Below, in pieces: positions 24,152 to 32,879 of a stretch of 37,768 nt of DNA (the stretch's first letter is position 1; each line of letters opens with the position of its first letter). The DNA is from Bifidobacterium breve (lineage in GTDB: Bacteria; Actinomycetota; Actinomycetes; S36-B12): contig CAMCYV010000002.1 in the NCBI GenBank assembly GCA_945885645.1, positions 1 through 37,768 of the forward strand, given 5' to 3'. The position numbers and the translations under genes were made by a program. Under the pieces are notes generated by a model, which was not told the origin of the DNA, made no database searches, and was given only the letters and a program-made list of their open reading frames with translations.

Positions 24152-25225
24152 TCAGACATTGAAGCGGAACTCGACCACGTCGCCGTCGGCCATGACGTAG
24201 TCCTTGCCCTCAATTCGCACCTTGCCCCGAGCCTTTGCCTCATTCATTGAGCCGGCATCCATTAAATCTGCAAATGAAACAACTTCAGCTTTGATGAATC
24301 CCTTTTGGAAGTCGGTGTGAATTACACCGGCTGCCTCAGGCGCCGTGGCATTTCGTGGGATGGTCCAAGCGCGAGCCTCTTTGGGGCCCGCGGTGAGATA
24401 AGTCTGAAGACCTAAGGCATCAAAGCCAACCCGCGCCAAAGCTTTGAGCCCCGACTCGGTTTGGCCCACTGATAGAAGGAGTTCCAGTGCTTCTTCATCG
24501 GAGAGCTCAACTAATTCAGACTCAATTTTCGCATCCAAGAAAACAACTTCAGCCGGAGCGACAAGTTCCGTCATCTCTTTACGGAAGTCGGTGTTGGATA
24601 ACTCTGCTTCGTCAGCGTTGACAACATAAACAAACGGTTTTGCCGTGAGTAAAAACAATTCGCGAATGGGTTCTACATTAAAACCTACACTAAACAACGT
24701 TTTACCCGAATTAAGAATCTCTTGAGCCTTCTCGGCAGCTTCCAGCACCACCGCTTTTGATTTATCAAGACGCAATTCTTTCTGCAATCGAGGAATCGCC
24801 TTCTCCAGTGATTGCATGTCCGCAAGAATTAATTCGGTATTAATAGTCTCCATGTCCTCTTTGGGAGAAACGCGACCTTCGACGTGGACAACGTCGTCGT
24901 CGGTAAATGCGCGAAGCACCTGGCAAATTGCGTCGGATTCGCGAATGTTGGCAAGAAACTTGTTACCAAGACCTGCACCTTCCGAGGCACCTTTAACGAT
25001 TCCAGCAATGTCAACGAAAGTGACACTTGCCTGAATGATTTTCTCGGAGCCAAAAACTTTCGCGAGGTCAGAAAGCCTGGGGTCAGGAACACCCACAACA
25101 CCGGTGTTCGGCTCAATAGTTGCGAAAGGGTAATTCGCGGCAAGGACATCGTTCTTTGTCAAAGCATTAAAGAGGGTTGATTTGCCCACATTTGGCAGGC
25201 CGACGATTCCTAGAGTTAATCCCAC
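24152..25225 (-). CDS. ychF: Obg-family ATPase YchF/Ola1
   Basis: 357 residues. Walker A GLPNVGKST (about 9-17), DIAGIVKGASEGAGLGN (G2/G3) and NADE in place of the usual NKxD, which gives YchF its ATP preference. A coiled-coil insert (about 130-165) and a C-terminal TGS domain complete the family plan. It associates with ribosomes and stress responses. The GTG start has TAAAGT six bases upstream. Divergent from rmuC; 130 bases between the two starts contain only the two promoter regions. Confidence 0.96.
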   Translation of the reverse strand: MGLTLGIVGLPNVGKSTLFNALTKNDVLAANYPFATIEPNTGVVGVPDPRLSDLAKVFGSEKIIQASVTFVDIAGIVKGASEGAGLGNKFLANIRESDAICQVLRAFTDDDVVHVEGRVSPKEDMETINTELILADMQSLEKAIPRLQKELRLDKSKAVVLEAAEKAQEILNSGKTLFSVGFNVEPIRELFLLTAKPFVYVVNADEAELSNTDFRKEMTELVAPAEVVFLDAKIESELVELSDEEALELLLSVGQTESGLKALARVGFDALGLQTYLTAGPKEARAWTIPRNATAPEAAGVIHTDFQKGFIKAEVVSFADLMDAGSMNEAKARGKVRIEGKDYVMADGDVVEFRFNV

Positions 25226-25231
25226 TCCCGT

Positions 25232-25237
25232 ACTTTA
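25232..25237 (-). promoter_or_regulatory. -10 element of ychF (leaderless type)
   Basis: TAAAGT on the minus strand, six bases before the ychF GTG. Confidence 0.5.
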
Positions 25238-25343
25238 TTCAGTGCTGGCTTCCGTATTTACTGACCCCAAGGCTTTAGTCATTAATTTGCAAGAATTTCG
25301 CCAACTACTTTGGACGGTCGTTTGAAATGTCGGTCTGCCATGT

Positions 25344-25349
25344 CAGTAT
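25344..25349 (+). promoter_or_regulatory. -10 element of rmuC (leaderless type)
   Basis: CAGTAT keeps the conserved A and T and ends six bases before the rmuC GTG. Confidence 0.45.
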
Positions 25350-25355
25350 CTGTAT

Positions 25356-26435
25356 GTGGATTCAGCGACAGTTCTCATCCTTTCGATCGCACTCGTATTT
25401 TTGGGCATCGGATTTGGATATTTCCTCGGTTCACGGGGGAATCGCTCTTCCAATGTTCCCGAACTTGAATCGGGATTAACTTCCCTCTCCGACGCAATTG
25501 ACCGAATCACCAAGTCGGTCTCTGCCCAACAGGTTTCCTCAGCTGAGTCTTCGGCTGCACTTCGCACTGAACTCACCGTCTCAATCGCGAACCAATCAGA
25601 GAGTCTGCTTCGATCAGTGTCCGAAGTTAAAGCCCAAGCCCAGCAACTCAGCTCGGTGCTGAGCCGTTCCGGTGCCCGCGGGCAATGGGGTGAAATGGAA
25701 CTCACTCGCCTGGTTGAAGCAGCCGGCATGATCAACCGGGTTCACTTCCTAGACCAAAACACGATTGACAGTGCGCAAGGGAAGTTGCGCCCTGACCTTC
25801 AAGTAATGCTCTCCAATGGACGTTGCATATTGATTGACGCCAAAACACCCATGGATTCATTCCTTCGTAGCGCCGGTAATCAGTCGGAGGAAAGCCTTGA
25901 TGCTCTCATGAGCGCACATGCCGACGCGGTGATTCGACATATTGAACAACTTGGTCGAAAGGCGTACGGCGCGGAAATTCAGGAGGCCATCGACTTTGTT
26001 GTGATGTTCCTGCCCTCTGAAGCATTGCTCGAAGCGGCCCTTCACCAGCGACCTGATCTTCTTGATTTTGCGTTCAGCAGAAACATCGTTCCTGCAACAC
26101 CGACAACATTGTTCGCACTACTTCGCGCGGTTTCCCTAGGTTGGCAAAACAGTGACATGGTGGAGCAAGCGGAAGAAATCTCCCGTCTCTCCCAAGAGAT
26201 GTACTCACGGCTTGACACGGTGCTCAACCACTTCGCCAGTGTCGGTAAATCACTCGGCGCAGCCGTTGGCCACTACAACAGTGCCGTGGGATCCATTGAA
26301 ACTCGGCTGCGTCCTACCGGTCGAGCACTCACCGACCTGGGGGTTCGTGGAGTAAAGAATGAGAGTGAGCTTTCCGCGACTCCACGCCTTGACGTGTTCG
26401 CATCCAACCTCTCGGAATCTGATTCGGTAACCTAA
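25356..26435 (+). CDS. rmuC: DNA recombination protein RmuC homologue
   Basis: 359 residues: an N-terminal membrane helix (about 5-23, TVLILSIALVFLGIGFGYF), a coiled-coil (about 35-105) and the RmuC nuclease-like domain from about 105, with RGQWGEMELTRLVEAAGM, ILIDAKTPMDSF (PD-(D/E)XK-like lysine) and PSEALLEAAL. RmuC limits inversions at short inverted repeats in E. coli. The C-terminal part (LTDLGVRGVKNESEL) is usual. GTG start, with CAGTAT at the leaderless distance. The DUF6542 gene follows four bases after the stop. Confidence 0.93.
   Translation: MDSATVLILSIALVFLGIGFGYFLGSRGNRSSNVPELESGLTSLSDAIDRITKSVSAQQVSSAESSAALRTELTVSIANQSESLLRSVSEVKAQAQQLSSVLSRSGARGQWGEMELTRLVEAAGMINRVHFLDQNTIDSAQGKLRPDLQVMLSNGRCILIDAKTPMDSFLRSAGNQSEESLDALMSAHADAVIRHIEQLGRKAYGAEIQEAIDFVVMFLPSEALLEAALHQRPDLLDFAFSRNIVPATPTTLFALLRAVSLGWQNSDMVEQAEEISRLSQEMYSRLDTVLNHFASVGKSLGAAVGHYNSAVGSIETRLRPTGRALTDLGVRGVKNESELSATPRLDVFASNLSESDSVT
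26428..26433 (+). promoter_or_regulatory. -10 element of the DUF6542 gene, inside the end of rmuC
   Basis: TAACCT overlaps the rmuC stop codon and ends six bases before the GTG of the next gene. Confidence 0.45.
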
Positions 26436-26439
26436 TCCT

Positions 26440-27147
26440 GTGACCGATCAACCGGGCAGTGAACCGGGTAATGAATACGAGGCGCTTTTTCGCCCCGAAC
26501 AACCTGCGCCAGAACCTGCCCCAATAGATGCCGCACCTCATCGCGTTGATATTGCCGTAACCGGACGCGTGTTTCGAAGTCAAGGAGTCCAGGGCAACGA
26601 GGAAGCACTGCTCGCTCTTCCCACCGGTCGGATAAACAAATTGCGAACCCTCGAGCGGGTGGATACCCCCATCCCCGATGAACGCGTCAGTCAAGTTGGC
26701 CAAGTCGGTCAACATGAGACTGGCATTCCTACGCGAGCCCCCAGGGAAAAACAAGTTCGTTCACATGGTCGCGGGGCAGTTTTTGGTTCATTAAGCGCAT
26801 TGTGGATTTACGGAATCACGATTGGCGCAACCCTCATTGTCGGACTGCTCGACGTACTCATTTTTGGCGGTGAACCGGGAGCACTCACGGGAATCGGGCT
26901 CCTTATTGTGTCCATCTTCGTCAGCCTGGCTGTCCGCTCACAAGATGACTCGCAAGCGATTTATGCCCCGGCAATTGCATTTTTCTTGATGGCGATCACC
27001 GTTGGTCAAATCACTGTAACGGACACTTCACTCATCAACAGGTTCGTGAGTGTGTTCTTCATCTTGGGGAACAACTGGTTCTGGGTGATTGGTTCCACCA
27101 TAGTCGCTCTGGGCATTGTGGCGTTTCGCCGCAGATCCTTACGGTAG
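26440..27147 (+). CDS. Four-helix membrane protein, DUF6542-like
   Basis: 235 residues: a long Pro/Glu-rich cytosolic N-terminus (about 1-110), then four hydrophobic helices (about 118-140, 146-166, 174-195, 203-228) and a short Arg-rich end. No catalytic motif. A protein of this plan lies beside ychF, xseA and ispH in many actinobacteria (Rv1111c type), and I rely on position and topology for the family name. It has a possible promoter of its own, so it may be expressed separately from rmuC. It converges on ispH with 28 bases between the stops. Confidence 0.72.
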   Translation: MTDQPGSEPGNEYEALFRPEQPAPEPAPIDAAPHRVDIAVTGRVFRSQGVQGNEEALLALPTGRINKLRTLERVDTPIPDERVSQVGQVGQHETGIPTRAPREKQVRSHGRGAVFGSLSALWIYGITIGATLIVGLLDVLIFGGEPGALTGIGLLIVSIFVSLAVRSQDDSQAIYAPAIAFFLMAITVGQITVTDTSLINRFVSVFFILGNNWFWVIGSTIVALGIVAFRRRSLR

Positions 27148-27175
27148 AAGCAACGATTTATTTCATCGAACAAAA

Positions 27176-28138
27176 CTACTGAGCTGCGGCAGCCTTGATG
27201 TCTCGTCGTAATTCCGGTGGAAGTGCGAACATCAAAGTTTCTTCAGCGGTATTCACCTCTTCACAGTCACTGAATCCTTGGTCGGCCAGCCAGTGAAGTA
27301 CTTCATTCACCAGGAGTTCAGGCACCGACGCTCCACTTGTTACTCCAACGGTTGAAGCACCTTCAAGCCATTCACTTTTCAACTCACGGAAACTGTCAAC
27401 GCGGTAAGAAGTTTTTGCTCCCGCATCGAGTGCGACCTCAACAAGTCGAACTGAGTTTGATGAGTTTCCCGAACCCACGACAATAACGACATCACACTGA
27501 GGCGACATTGCTTTCACCGCTGTTTGACGATTTTGGGTTGCGTAGCAAATATCATCACTAGGGGGGCTCGCCATTTCGGGGAAGCGCTCCTTAAGAACAT
27601 TGACGGTTTGAATCGTTTCATCAACTGACAGGGTCGTTTGGGAAAGCCAAATGAGTTTTTCTGGGTTAGCAACTTCCAAATTACGAGCTTCTTCTGGGTT
27701 CTGCACCAAAGTTATTGAGTTAGGAGCTTCCCCCATCGTTCCTTCAACTTCTTCATGACCAGCGTGACCGATCAGAATGATGTCCAAGCCTTCATTGGAG
27801 AAACGTTTGGCTTCAGCATGCACTTTGGTCACAAGCGGGCAGGTGGCATCGATTGTCTTAAGGGAGCGTTCGGCGGCTTCGGCGTGCACGCTGGGAGCAA
27901 CTCCGTGGGCCGAAAAAATGACCGTCGAACCCTCCGGAACAACATCAAGTTCATCGACAAATATCACGCCTCTTTCTTGGAGGGACTCGACGACGTACTT
28001 GTTGTGAACAATCTCTTTGCGAACATAAAGTGGGGCGCCGTATAAATCCAGGGCCTTCTCTACGGTGAGGATCGCGCGATCAACGCCAGCGCAATATCCG
28101 CGAGGTGCCGCCAAGAGAACCTTTTTAGTCGAAGCCAT
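27176..28138 (-). CDS. ispH: 4-hydroxy-3-methylbut-2-enyl diphosphate reductase
   Basis: 320 residues. The three cysteines of the [4Fe-4S] site, Cys16 (RGYCAGVDRA), Cys100 (DATCPLVTKVH) and Cys198 (DICYATQNRQ), and TQTTLS-like SQTTLS are conserved. It catalyses the last step of the MEP pathway, to IPP and DMAPP, which feed the prenyl transferase at the other end of the window. The start ATG has TACGAT six bases upstream. Divergent from xseA, with 46 bases between the starts, each having its own -10. Confidence 0.97.
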   Translation of the reverse strand: MASTKKVLLAAPRGYCAGVDRAILTVEKALDLYGAPLYVRKEIVHNKYVVESLQERGVIFVDELDVVPEGSTVIFSAHGVAPSVHAEAAERSLKTIDATCPLVTKVHAEAKRFSNEGLDIILIGHAGHEEVEGTMGEAPNSITLVQNPEEARNLEVANPEKLIWLSQTTLSVDETIQTVNVLKERFPEMASPPSDDICYATQNRQTAVKAMSPQCDVVIVVGSGNSSNSVRLVEVALDAGAKTSYRVDSFRELKSEWLEGASTVGVTSGASVPELLVNEVLHWLADQGFSDCEEVNTAEETLMFALPPELRRDIKAAAAQ

Positions 28139-28144
28139 GCATCT

Positions 28145-28150
28145 ATCGTA
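28145..28150 (-). promoter_or_regulatory. -10 element of ispH (leaderless type)
   Basis: TACGAT on the minus strand, six bases before the ispH ATG. Confidence 0.5.
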
Positions 28151-28172
28151 GGCATATCTCCCACTCCCCGCC

Positions 28173-28178
28173 TAGGCT
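28173..28178 (+). promoter_or_regulatory. -10 element of xseA-xseB (leaderless type)
   Basis: TAGGCT, six bases before the xseA GTG. Confidence 0.5.
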
Positions 28179-28184
28179 GCACGG

Positions 28185-29330
28185 GTGGCGTTAGAGACTT
28201 CTGAGCAATCACCCGCACCCGTGCGCGTAATCTCCCAGTTGCTCCACGACTACATCAACCGGTTGAGCTCCATTTGGATTGAGGGGCAAGTGGCCGAGTA
28301 TCGGGTTCGGCCGGGCGCCAGCGTGCAGTTCCTCACACTCCGAGACACGGATGCACAGTTTTCACTCAAAGTAATGGTGAATTCGGCACTTATTGGCGCA
28401 ATGGATCCACCCCTGGTTGAGGGTCAAAAAATAATTATTTACGGTCGGTGTGATTTTTGGACCAAACAGGGATCGCTACAAATAGTTGCCCGTGAGATTC
28501 GAGCTGTTGGCCTTGGCGAATTGCTGGCTCAATTAGCCGCACTGAAAGAGAAGTTGGCGGCCGAGGGACTCTTTTCACCAGAGCGCAAGAAACTGCTCCC
28601 ATTTCTTCCTAAGCGAATAGGGCTCATCACGGGTCGACAAAGCGATGCTATGCACGACGTTCTCACAATCACGAAGGACCGGTGGCCCGCCGCAGACTTT
28701 GAGATTCGAGAAGTTGCCGTACAAGGAGTCAACGCTGTCAGCGAAGTTATAGCGGCACTCAAAGAACTGGACCTTCTTGGACTTGATGTGATTGTGATTG
28801 CTCGGGGAGGTGGCAGCATGGAGGACTTACTGCCTTTTAGCAATGAAGCACTGGTTCGAGCCGTCAGCTTGGCGAACACACCGATCGTTAGTGCAATTGG
28901 ACATGAGCAAGACACCCCCCTTTTAGATTTTGTTGCAGACCTGCGTGCATCCACACCAACGGATGCTGCAAAACGAATAGTCCCTTCCGTTATCGAAGAG
29001 CGCAAAAATCTTGCTGAACTTCGTGCACGAAACAGGCGCTCAATTTCAAACGCTTTGGACATGAGCCGCATAAAGTTGAATGAGGTCCGAAGCCGAATGA
29101 CTCAGCAATTAATGCATTTGGTTGATGCCGAATTGACCACGATCAAACACTTTCATGCACAAATTCGTGCACTTTCCCCTGCAGCAACCCTTGAACGTGG
29201 CTACGCGATAGTTTCCGACAAGTCTGGAAAAATCATTCGTGACGAATCACAAATCGCAGAAGGTGACGAAGTACTAATCAGAGTAAATATCGGTGAATTT
29301 AATGCAAACCGCACGAAACCCAAAAAGTGA
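28185..29330 (+). CDS. xseA: Exodeoxyribonuclease VII large subunit
   Basis: 381 residues, on the short side for XseA (about 400-450). An N-terminal OB-fold (about 15-110, SIWIEGQVAEYR and IIIYGRCDFW) is followed by the catalytic domain (IGLITGRQSDAMHDVLT, VIVIARGGGSMEDLLPF, SAIGHEQDTPLLDFVADLRASTPTDAA). With XseB it degrades single-strand DNA. The coiled-coil stretch is short, which explains the length. GTG start with TAGGCT six bases upstream. xseB follows 23 bases later, on its own AAGGAA ribosome site. Confidence 0.96.
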   Translation: MALETSEQSPAPVRVISQLLHDYINRLSSIWIEGQVAEYRVRPGASVQFLTLRDTDAQFSLKVMVNSALIGAMDPPLVEGQKIIIYGRCDFWTKQGSLQIVAREIRAVGLGELLAQLAALKEKLAAEGLFSPERKKLLPFLPKRIGLITGRQSDAMHDVLTITKDRWPAADFEIREVAVQGVNAVSEVIAALKELDLLGLDVIVIARGGGSMEDLLPFSNEALVRAVSLANTPIVSAIGHEQDTPLLDFVADLRASTPTDAAKRIVPSVIEERKNLAELRARNRRSISNALDMSRIKLNEVRSRMTQQLMHLVDAELTTIKHFHAQIRALSPAATLERGYAIVSDKSGKIIRDESQIAEGDEVLIRVNIGEFNANRTKPKK

Positions 29331-29353
29331 AGCCCAACAATTAAGGAAACCTG

Positions 29354-29545
29354 ATGGCTAAAGCTGAAGAACCTGGATATGAACAGGCGCGAGAGGAACT
29401 GGCAAGCATCGCCGCACAACTAGAGCGCGGTGGGCAAAGTCTTGAAGAGTCCCTTGCGCTGTGGGAAAAAGGTGAAGTGTTGGCTCAAGTGTGTGAAAAA
29501 TGGTTAAACGCCGCCAGCGATCGGATTACCCCAGATCAGGGCTAG
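29354..29545 (+). CDS. xseB: Exodeoxyribonuclease VII small subunit
   Basis: 63 residues with the XseB pattern YEQAREELASIAAQLERGGQSLEESLALWEKGEVLAQVCEKWLNAA; slightly shorter than usual (70-80). Forms a ring of small subunits on XseA. AAGGAA lies five bases before the ATG. Its last 20 bases overlap the end of the convergent DUF4245 gene. Confidence 0.93.
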   Translation: MAKAEEPGYEQAREELASIAAQLERGGQSLEESLALWEKGEVLAQVCEKWLNAASDRITPDQG

Positions 29546-30080
29546 TTGTCAGTGAATTAACGGCAGCCTCAAGTTCGGGCAGTGTGACCGTGCCACTTAC
29601 CACCGTTGTTACCTCGGGTGTCACTTTGACTAAAGCCCGCGAATCCGGTCCTTCAAAGACCAGCCAATTCTCATTCGAGATTGATTTCTCGCCCTCCCCG
29701 AAAATACCGGTGAGTTTGTTTTTCAAAAACTCTTCGTTAGTTGCCGAGGTTTGGGTGATTTCTAGGTATTCGTCCCCCCCAGTCACGTACCCCACATGCC
29801 ACACGGGTTCATCCCGTGAATACTGCGTTGGCTGCCAACGAACACTGGTCGCTCGCAACCCTTCGATTTCCGGGATGACCACGGGGAAGTCGGCCTGCCC
29901 GCTGGCAAGTGAAAATTGTGGCAGGGGGTCAACTTCTCGGATCGGATCCGGCGAGGGGCGCCAGGTCAACAACATGATGAGGCCGATCACTCCAAGCACC
30001 ACGGCGAGCGAACGAACCATGTCCCCCACGGTTTGACGCATGCGGGCATTGCGCTTCCCCGTTGGAACCGGCGTACTCAC
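29526..30080 (-). CDS. DUF4245 membrane-anchored protein
   Basis: 184 residues: an N-terminal membrane helix (about 22-40, MVRSLAVVLGVIGLIMLLTW) and an extracytoplasmic domain with the DUF4245 features (VIPEIEGLRATSVRWQPTQ, WHVGYVTGGDEYLEI). Unknown function, found next to glpX or xseB in actinobacteria (Rv1100 type). The GTG start (VSTPVPTGKRN) has CATTAT at the leaderless distance; an in-frame ATG six codons earlier has no such signal. Divergent from glpX with 59 bases between starts; its end overlaps xseB by 20 bases. Confidence 0.85.
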   Translation of the reverse strand: MSTPVPTGKRNARMRQTVGDMVRSLAVVLGVIGLIMLLTWRPSPDPIREVDPLPQFSLASGQADFPVVIPEIEGLRATSVRWQPTQYSRDEPVWHVGYVTGGDEYLEITQTSATNEEFLKNKLTGIFGEGEKSISNENWLVFEGPDSRALVKVTPEVTTVVSGTVTLPELEAAVNSLTTSPDLG

Positions 30081-30086
30081 CCCCCA

Positions 30087-30092
30087 ATAATG
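30087..30092 (-). promoter_or_regulatory. -10 element of DUF4245 gene (leaderless type)
   Basis: CATTAT on the minus strand, six bases before the GTG; it chooses this start over the upstream ATG. Confidence 0.45.
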
Positions 30093-30127
30093 GATCATTA
30101 GTCATGTTTCGGCCCACTCAACACCGC

Positions 30128-30133
30128 TACGCT
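30128..30133 (+). promoter_or_regulatory. -10 element of glpX (leaderless type)
   Basis: TACGCT, six bases before the chosen glpX ATG. Confidence 0.5.
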
Positions 30134-30139
30134 GACCCC

Positions 30140-31156
30140 ATGAGGGGAGAACACACACAGCCGGCAGAAGTCCCAGAGCGAAATCTGGCTCTTGAATTAG
30201 TGCGCGCCACCGAAGCTGCGGCGATGGCCGCTGCCCGCTGGGTAGGTCGAGGTGACAAAAACGGAGCTGACGGTGCCGCGGTAAACGCCATGCGCACCAT
30301 AGTTAGCGGAGTCTGCATGAACGGAATCGTGGTCATCGGTGAAGGGGAAAAAGATGAAGCCCCCATGCTGTTCAACGGTGAACGAATTGGTGACGGCAGC
30401 GGCCCAGATGCTGACGTCGCGGTAGACCCTATTGATGGCACCACCCTGGCAGCAAAGGGTATGCCGAATGCCATTTCTGTTATTGCCGTCGCCGAACGTG
30501 GAACCATGTTTGATCCGAGTGCCGTCTTTTACATGAAAAAACTTGTTGTTGGACCTGAGGCTGCTGGGTCAATTGACATTGAGGCACCAACTGCATGGAA
30601 CCTGCAACAAATTGCCAAAGCAAAAGGGGAAACAGTTTCCCAGTTGACCGTGTGTGTGCTGGACCGTCCGCGCCACGACGACTTGGTGCGCGAGATTAGA
30701 GAAGCGGGAGCTCGCATCAAATTCATTGTTGACGGGGATGTTGCTGGAGCCGTGATGGCCGCCCGACCCAATACGGGGATCGACGTCTTGATGGGAATCG
30801 GTGGAACACCTGAAGGAATTATTGCCGCGTGCGCTATGACCGCACTCGGTGGTGAAATTCAATCACTACTGTGGCCAACCTCTGATCAAGAGCGAGATAA
30901 AGCCATTAATGCTGGCCATGATCTCAATCGAGTGCTAGGAACTCGCGATCTTGTCACCGGTGATAACAACTTTTTCTGCGCCACCGGAATTACCGACGGT
31001 GAATTACTTCAAGGCGTGCGCTACAGCCCACAAGGTCCAACAACCAATTCAATTGTGATGCGGAGCAAGAGTAAGACAATCCGTGAGATCAAGAGCGAAC
31101 ACCACTATGCACCTGATTCGCAGTATTCAACGGTCGTTCTACCAGAGGGATTCTGA
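30140..31156 (+). CDS. glpX: Fructose-1,6-bisphosphatase, class II
   Basis: 338 residues. Lithium-sensitive phosphatase fold: GEGEKDEAPML (metal ligands Glu), DPIDGTT (about 98-104) and GIGGTPEGIIAA near the C-terminal half mark GlpX. It converts fructose-1,6-bisphosphate to fructose-6-phosphate in gluconeogenesis. The ATG chosen gives the family's NLALELVRATEAAAMAAARW start region and has TACGCT six bases upstream; an in-frame ATG 26 codons earlier would overlap the promoter. The fumarase gene follows on the same strand with its own start signal 53 bases later. Confidence 0.96.
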   Translation: MRGEHTQPAEVPERNLALELVRATEAAAMAAARWVGRGDKNGADGAAVNAMRTIVSGVCMNGIVVIGEGEKDEAPMLFNGERIGDGSGPDADVAVDPIDGTTLAAKGMPNAISVIAVAERGTMFDPSAVFYMKKLVVGPEAAGSIDIEAPTAWNLQQIAKAKGETVSQLTVCVLDRPRHDDLVREIREAGARIKFIVDGDVAGAVMAARPNTGIDVLMGIGGTPEGIIAACAMTALGGEIQSLLWPTSDQERDKAINAGHDLNRVLGTRDLVTGDNNFFCATGITDGELLQGVRYSPQGPTTNSIVMRSKSKTIREIKSEHHYAPDSQYSTVVLPEGF

Positions 31157-31197
31157 GCGAACCCGCCGCTTTCATGTGACGGGAATTCTTGGTGGCC

Positions 31198-31203
31198 TAG
31201 GGT
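31198..31203 (+). promoter_or_regulatory. -10 element of fumarase gene (leaderless type)
   Basis: TAGGGT, six bases before the GTG. Confidence 0.5.
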
Positions 31204-31209
31204 GTTCCC

Positions 31210-32868
31210 GTGAGCGAATTCCTCTACACCGACCAACTGCCCCTAGGCCCGGACACCACCCAATACCGACTGCTGACGACCGAGGGTGTCAGTGTTGAGC
31301 GACTGGGTGACCACGAGTTTCTGCGGGTTGACTCAAGTGCGTTAACTGCTTTGACTTTCGCCGCTATGCGCGACATCTCACACCTGCTTCGCACCGACCA
31401 CCTTGCGCAACTCAAAAAGATTCTCGATGACCCCGAAGCCAGCCCCAACGACCGTTTTGTCGCACTCGACCTACTGAAAAACGCAAATATTTCAGCCGGT
31501 GGAATTTTGCCCATGTGCCAAGACACGGGGACGGCAATAATTATGGGTAAGCGCGGCCAATTCGTACTCACTCCCGGCCAGGACAGCGAAGATATTTCCC
31601 GTGGCGTATTCGACGCGTACGCCCAACTCAACTTGCGCTATTCCCAGCTCTCACCCCTGAGCATGTGGGAAGAGCGCAATACGGGGACGAATCTGCCCGC
31701 TCAAATCGACATTTTTTTCGATCCACACAAGAATCAGTCTTATGAATTCCTGTTCATGGCTAAAGGTGGTGGCAGTGCAAACAAGAGCTTCCTCTACCAG
31801 GAAACCGCAGCCCTGCTTAATCCCACTAAGTTTGCGTCTTTTCTTGATGAAAAGCTTCGCTCAATTGGAACAGCTGCATGCCCGCCCTATCACCTTGCAA
31901 TCGTTGTGGGCGGAACAAGCGCAGAGTTCGCACTGAAAACAGCGAAACTCGCTTCAGCGCATTATCTGGACGGCCTTCCCGTTCACGGTTCACCCGATGG
32001 TCACGGGTACCGCGATTTGGAGATGGAACATGAGGTATTCCTACAAACACAAGGATTTGGAATAGGCGCCCAATTTGGAGGCAAGTATTTCTGCCATGAC
32101 GTGCGCGTTATTCGATTGCCACGCCATGGAGCTTCGTGCCCGGTTGCAATTGCCGTTTCCTGCTCGGCGGATCGTCAGGCTAAAGCAAAAATTACTCCTG
32201 AAGGAGTGTTCCTCGAGCAACTTGAAACTGAACCTGCGCATTTCTTGCCAGAAATCGAGGACACGCACCTTGATGACACCACGGTGCACATCAATCTCAA
32301 TGCGCCAATGAGCGAGGTGTTGAATCAGTTGAGCAAACTCCCAATTCGCACCCGCGTTTCACTCACCGGTTCGCTCGTTGTTGCTCGAGATCTCGCTCAC
32401 GCGCGGATCAAAGCGATGCTCGATCGCGGGGAAACGATGCCGGACTACCTCAAGGATTACGCGGTTTACTATGCAGGTCCCGCGAAAACCCCGGTAGGGA
32501 TGGCCTCGGGTTCATTCGGTCCGACGACCGCAGGTCGAATGGATTCCTATGTTGATCAATTCCAGAAGGCCGGCGGTTCCATGGTCATGCTGGCCAAAGG
32601 AAATCGCAGTAATGCGGTCACGCGCGCCTGCCAAGAAAACGGTGGGTTCTATTTGGGTTCAATCGGTGGGCCGGCAGCAAGGCTGGCTCAAGACAATATT
32701 AAGAAAGTTGAAGTGCTGGACTTTCCCGAATTAGGCATGGAAGCGGTCTGGAAAATTGATGTCGTTGACTTCCCTGCATTCGTTGTGGTTGACGACAAAG
32801 GAAATGATTTCTTTGCCGAGACGTTAAGGCCGATTGCGATGAATATTCCGGTCGGTCCGCCTAAATAG
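31210..32868 (+). CDS. Class I (Fe-S dependent) fumarate hydratase
   Basis: 552 residues, the two-domain single-chain FumA/FumB type. Cys103 in MCQDTGTA begins the alpha domain signature; later cysteines near FGGKYFCHDVRV and GASCPVAIAVSCSADR supply further ligand candidates for the oxygen-sensitive [4Fe-4S] cluster. The beta domain (about 365 on) contains GSLVVARDLAHARIKAML and GPTTAGRMDSYVD. It interconverts fumarate and malate in the TCA cycle, with gltA in the same window. Class I is not related to FumC. GTG start with TAGGGT six bases upstream. The convergent Rpf-like gene ends 11 bases after the stop. Confidence 0.95.
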   Translation: MSEFLYTDQLPLGPDTTQYRLLTTEGVSVERLGDHEFLRVDSSALTALTFAAMRDISHLLRTDHLAQLKKILDDPEASPNDRFVALDLLKNANISAGGILPMCQDTGTAIIMGKRGQFVLTPGQDSEDISRGVFDAYAQLNLRYSQLSPLSMWEERNTGTNLPAQIDIFFDPHKNQSYEFLFMAKGGGSANKSFLYQETAALLNPTKFASFLDEKLRSIGTAACPPYHLAIVVGGTSAEFALKTAKLASAHYLDGLPVHGSPDGHGYRDLEMEHEVFLQTQGFGIGAQFGGKYFCHDVRVIRLPRHGASCPVAIAVSCSADRQAKAKITPEGVFLEQLETEPAHFLPEIEDTHLDDTTVHINLNAPMSEVLNQLSKLPIRTRVSLTGSLVVARDLAHARIKAMLDRGETMPDYLKDYAVYYAGPAKTPVGMASGSFGPTTAGRMDSYVDQFQKAGGSMVMLAKGNRSNAVTRACQENGGFYLGSIGGPAARLAQDNIKKVEVLDFPELGMEAVWKIDVVDFPAFVVVDDKGNDFFAETLRPIAMNIPVGPPK

Positions 32869-32879
32869 TCGATGAGCGA

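Noticed and set aside
30062..30139. An ATG 26 codons before the chosen glpX start
   Set aside because: The extra residues do not resemble GlpX, the region holds the divergent promoters, and TACGCT is at the leaderless distance from the inner ATG.
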